Shown piece after piece: positions 61,405-64,000 of a stretch of 64,000 nt of DNA. Made by a program: the position numbers and the translations under genes. Every line of letters starts with the position of its first letter. Positions within the stretch are counted from its first letter, which is position 1. Where the stretch lies: NCBI RefSeq assembly GCF_025457605.1, contig NZ_JAMZFY010000001.1, forward strand, positions 310,001 through 374,000. The letters run 5' to 3'. Under the pieces are notes generated by a model. The model was given only the letters and a program-made list of their open reading frames with translations. It made no database searches and was not told the DNA's origin. This stretch comes from Haloarcula laminariae. GTDB taxonomy: Archaea > Halobacteriota > Halobacteria > Halobacteriales > Haloarculaceae.

Positions 61405-62439
61405 ATGCGCAATCCACTTACGATACTTCGACACCGCCTGGTCGGCGGCCGGAACGCTCGCACGGAAGGGGGTGAGCCAAGCGACGCAGACCTGCGTCCC
61501 GACGGGGGCGAGGTCAGCGCCGACGAGGGCGAGTCGTTCTTCCAGCGGGACTCGGTGCGTTCGGCCCCGTTCTGGCTCCCCCCGGCGCTGCTCATCGGCG
61601 TGTTCGTCTACGGCGCCATCGGCTGGAACGTCCTCCTGTCGCTGACCGACTTCACCGGACTCGGGTCGCCCGACTACAGCTCGCTCGACTTCGAGAACTA
61701 CGTCGTCGCCTTCCAGGGCGGGACGCCGTCGTGGTCGGACCTGACTGTCGACCCGATATGGAACTCGCTCGGAAACACGGTCCTGCTCATCGTCGGGTTC
61801 ACCGCGGTGTGTCTGGCGCTCGGGCTCTTGCTCGCCATCCTGGTCGACCAGGAGATACGCTTCGAGAACACCTTCCGGACGATATACCTGCTGCCGATGA
61901 GCCTCTCGTTCGTCGTGACGGCGAAGTTCTGGCTGTACATGTACAACCCACAGACGGGGCTCATCAACATCGCGCTCGGCGCCGTCGGCATCGGGCCGGT
62001 AGAGATCGTCCAGAACCCCGACCTGAAACTGGCCGCCGTCGCCTTCGCGCTGGTGTGGCAGTTCAGCGGCTACGCGATGGTCGTCTATCTGGCGGGGCTG
62101 CGCGCCATCCCCGACAGCCACTTCGAGGCCGCCCGCGTCGACGGGGCCTCGACGGTGCGGATGTACTGGCGGGTCATCATCCCCCAGCTCCGCACCGCGA
62201 CCGTCAGCGCGCTCGTCGTGTTGACGGTGTTCGCGCTGAAGGCCTTCGACTTCCTCTACTCGATGTACGGCTACCAGCCCGGCCCCTCGGCGGACATCCT
62301 GGCGACGCGGATGGTCCGTGAGGCCTACAGCAACGGGAACTGGGCGTACGGCTCGGCTATCGCCGTCGTCCTCTTCCTGATGGCGCTGGCCATCGTCTCG
62401 CCGTACATCTACTCCCAGTACAAGCGAGGTGCGCTATGA
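61405..62439 (+). CDS. Sugar ABC transporter permease (MalF-like)
   Basis: This 344-residue permease has a hydrophilic N-terminal region of about 50 residues and six TM helices. The EAA loop FEAARVDGASTVRMYWRVII contacts the ATPase. It belongs to the CUT1 family and pairs with the second permease, with which it overlaps by four bases (ATGA). A decayed copy of this gene lies at 36100-36232. Confidence 0.9.
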   Translation: MRNPLTILRHRLVGGRNARTEGGEPSDADLRPDGGEVSADEGESFFQRDSVRSAPFWLPPALLIGVFVYGAIGWNVLLSLTDFTGLGSPDYSSLDFENYVVAFQGGTPSWSDLTVDPIWNSLGNTVLLIVGFTAVCLALGLLLAILVDQEIRFENTFRTIYLLPMSLSFVVTAKFWLYMYNPQTGLINIALGAVGIGPVEIVQNPDLKLAAVAFALVWQFSGYAMVVYLAGLRAIPDSHFEAARVDGASTVRMYWRVIIPQLRTATVSALVVLTVFALKAFDFLYSMYGYQPGPSADILATRMVREAYSNGNWAYGSAIAVVLFLMALAIVSPYIYSQYKRGAL

Positions 62440-63362
62440 GCTTCGGCACCTCGACCGATGAGGAGTCAGAGATAGACACCGGCTACCCGCTTCGCCGTAT
62501 CGCCCTGTATATCACGCTCGTGGCGATGGCGGTGTTCTACCTCATCCCCATCGAGACCGGGGTCGTGACCTCCTTCACGAACCCGGCGTCGTACACGGGA
62601 CAGTACCCCTACCTCCCGCCGCTGGAGCCGCTCCTCTCCGGGACCGGGGAGTTCTCGCTACAGTCCTGGACCAGCGCGTTCGACCTGCTCGGTCAGGGTC
62701 TGGTCAACAGCGTCATCCTCGTCGTCCCGGCGACCATCCTCTCGGGGCTGCTCGGGAGCATGGCGGCCTACGGGCTGACGACGGTGAGCTGGCGCGGCCA
62801 GATCGCCGTCTACATCACCTTCGTCGCGGGCATCTTCATCCCCTACCAGGCGGTGCTGGTGCCCCTGACGCAGTTCTGGTACAACGTCGTCCCGCTACGG
62901 ACGGCGTTCCAGCCTGTCACCGTGTTGCCGTTCGTCCAGGGCTACCACTGGAAACTGGTCGCGCTCATCGTCACGCACACGGCCTACGGGCTCCCCATCT
63001 GTACGCTGCTGTTCCGCGCGCACTACAAGAAACTCTCCGACGAGATGATAGAGGCCGCCCGGCTGGACGGGGCCTCCATCTACCGCATCTACCGGCGCAT
63101 CATCCTCCCGCTGTCGGTGCCGATGTTCGCGGTGGTGTTCATCTACCAGTTCACGCAGATATGGAACGACCTCCTCTTTGCGCTGACTATCGTCCAGTTC
63201 GGCGACGCCTCCGTCGTCACGCAGGACCTGGTCGGACTCGGCGTCTCGCAGTCGGGGACGAACTTCCCGCTCCGGATGGCCGGAGCCCTCGTCGCCGCGC
63301 TCCCGACGCTGCTGGTCTACGTCCTGTTCGGCGAGAAGTTCGCCAAGGGGGTCGCAGCGTGA
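62436..63362 (+). CDS. Sugar ABC transporter permease (MalG-like)
   Basis: This 308-residue permease with six TM helices has EAA loop IEAARLDGASIYRIYRRIIL and the typical end VLFGEKFAKGVAA. It pairs with the MalF-like subunit. ATGA overlap with the upstream permease gene; 86 bases separate it from the ATPase gene. Confidence 0.9.
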   Translation: MSFGTSTDEESEIDTGYPLRRIALYITLVAMAVFYLIPIETGVVTSFTNPASYTGQYPYLPPLEPLLSGTGEFSLQSWTSAFDLLGQGLVNSVILVVPATILSGLLGSMAAYGLTTVSWRGQIAVYITFVAGIFIPYQAVLVPLTQFWYNVVPLRTAFQPVTVLPFVQGYHWKLVALIVTHTAYGLPICTLLFRAHYKKLSDEMIEAARLDGASIYRIYRRIILPLSVPMFAVVFIYQFTQIWNDLLFALTIVQFGDASVVTQDLVGLGVSQSGTNFPLRMAGALVAALPTLLVYVLFGEKFAKGVAA

Positions 63363-63448
63363 CTGTCCGCCGTTCGCACGCGACCGAGACCGTCGGACGG
63401 TCACGACGCCACAGCCACCGGTCTGAACCAACCACATAGCACACAACA

Positions 63449-64000
63449 ATGGCAGAACTAACACTCGACAACGTAACGAAGGTCTTCACCGAGGACGACG
63501 GTAACGAGATCGTCGCGGTCGACGACGTGAGCATCGACATCGAAGACGGGGAGTTCCTCGTGCTGGTCGGCCCGTCGGGCTGTGGAAAGTCCACGACGCT
63601 GCGGATGATCGCCGGCCTCGAAACGATTACCTCGGGCGAGATATCGCTCGGCGGCCGACGGATGAACGAGAAACCGCCCGCTGAGCGGGACATCGCGATG
63701 GTGTTCCAGTCCTACGCGCTGTACCCCCACATGACAGTGCGGGAGAACATGAGCTTCGGGCTGGAGGAGTCGACCGACATGGCCGACGACGAGATATCGG
63801 CGACCGTCGGGGACACGGCCGACATGATGGGTATCGGCGACCTGCTGGACCGAAAGCCCGCCGACCTCTCGGGCGGCCAGCAACAGCGCGTCGCGCTGGG
63901 GCGGGCCATCGTCCGGGACCCCGAAGCGTTCCTCATGGACGAACCGCTCAGTAACTTGGACGCGAAGCTCCGGGCGACCATGCGGACCGAGCTCCAGCGC
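63449..64000 (+). CDS. Sugar ABC transporter ATPase (MalK/UgpC-like), truncated by window end
   Basis: The first 184 codons of a CUT1 ATPase are present from ATG 63449. They include Walker [20 protein letters not shown]-loop [17 protein letters not shown] and signature [19 protein letters not shown]. Walker [16 protein letters not shown] follows. The C-terminal OB/TOBE regulatory domain lies beyond the window. It energises the two upstream permeases and may also serve the orphan binding protein at 34.8 kb. Confidence 0.92.
   Translation, partial: MAELTLDNVTKVFTEDDGNEIVAVDDVSIDIEDGEFLVLVGPSGCGKSTTLRMIAGLETITSGEISLGGRRMNEKPPAERDIAMVFQSYALYPHMTVRENMSFGLEESTDMADDEISATVGDTADMMGIGDLLDRKPADLSGGQQQRVALGRAIVRDPEAFLMDEPLSNLDAKLRATMRTELQR

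Noticed and set aside
60016-62121. 701-codon open frame on the minus strand
   Set aside because: Antisense to the sugar-binding protein and permease genes, and the same shadow as at 34.8 kb; high GC makes such frames common.
1-64000. CRISPR array or insertion sequence
   Set aside because: No regularly spaced repeat clusters and no transposase-like protein were found in any frame.

Overview
The window is high-GC (roughly 65-68%) euryarchaeal DNA, almost certainly from a haloarchaeon. The predicted proteins are very acidic. Transcripts look leaderless with TATA-type promoters, and haloarchaeal hallmark families are present: HalOD1, PGF-CTERM sorting, Tat lipoproteins, phiH1-repressor-like winged helices and NucS. 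Haloarculaceae is a plausible family, but this is an impression and not a demonstration. No rRNA, intact tRNA or CRISPR array was seen.

Region by region. (1) 1-9.9 kb is a provirus whose left end lies outside the window. The minus-strand block carries the pleolipovirus core order: four-TM VP3-like protein, small membrane proteins, VP4-like spike, two accessory membrane proteins and a P-loop ATPase. An SNJ2-type small tyrosine integrase, a lipoprotein and two phiH1-repressor-like winged-helix proteins follow. A plus-strand operon (winged helix, zinc-ribbon protein, 38-residue zinc finger, second tyrosine recombinase) ends the element. A nonsense-mutated TrkA remnant flanks it. (2) 10-15.2 kb holds small zinc-ribbon and hypothetical genes, then the mismatch enzymes NucS and MutS, with a HalOD1 gene between them. 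(3) 15.3-22.7 kb is a secretion and surface-fibre locus: SipW-like signal peptidase, DUF5305 protein, rhomboid protease, several DUF1102/TasA-like exported proteins and a membrane-linked DUF7344 regulator. These are linked by a recurring GTTTGAAC motif. (4) 22.7-34.5 kb is housekeeping: thioredoxin, DsbA-like, TraB-like, ferritin-like, PRC-barrel, ThiD-ThiN, AIR-synthase-like, a PGF-CTERM peptidase and a second MutS. A broken universal stress protein also lies here. (5) 34.8-36.3 kb is an orphan sugar-binding lipoprotein with the wreck of its permease gene. (6) 37.6-43.2 kb is a tight operon of an NRAMP-fold transporter lacking the metal ligands, HyuA, HyuB and an Asp/Glu-racemase-superfamily enzyme, followed by AzlCD. 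(7) 44.8-48.4 kb has PEP synthase and a 2-hydroxyacid dehydrogenase. (8) 48.5-58.7 kb covers a regulator, a second ligand-less NRAMP-like transporter and a lactate-use locus (LutB-LutA fusion, LutC, FAD/Fe-S D-lactate dehydrogenase with an internal deletion, LctP). (9) 60.1-64 kb is an intact CUT1 sugar ABC transporter whose binding protein is the close paralogue of the orphan at 34.8 kb.

Together, the metabolic genes suggest lactate and organic-acid use (LctP, LUD proteins, PEP synthase for gluconeogenesis), sugar import, and breakdown of hydantoin- or oxoproline-like cyclic amides. Several loci are decaying or rearranged: TrkA, Usp, the sugar permease and D-lactate dehydrogenase.
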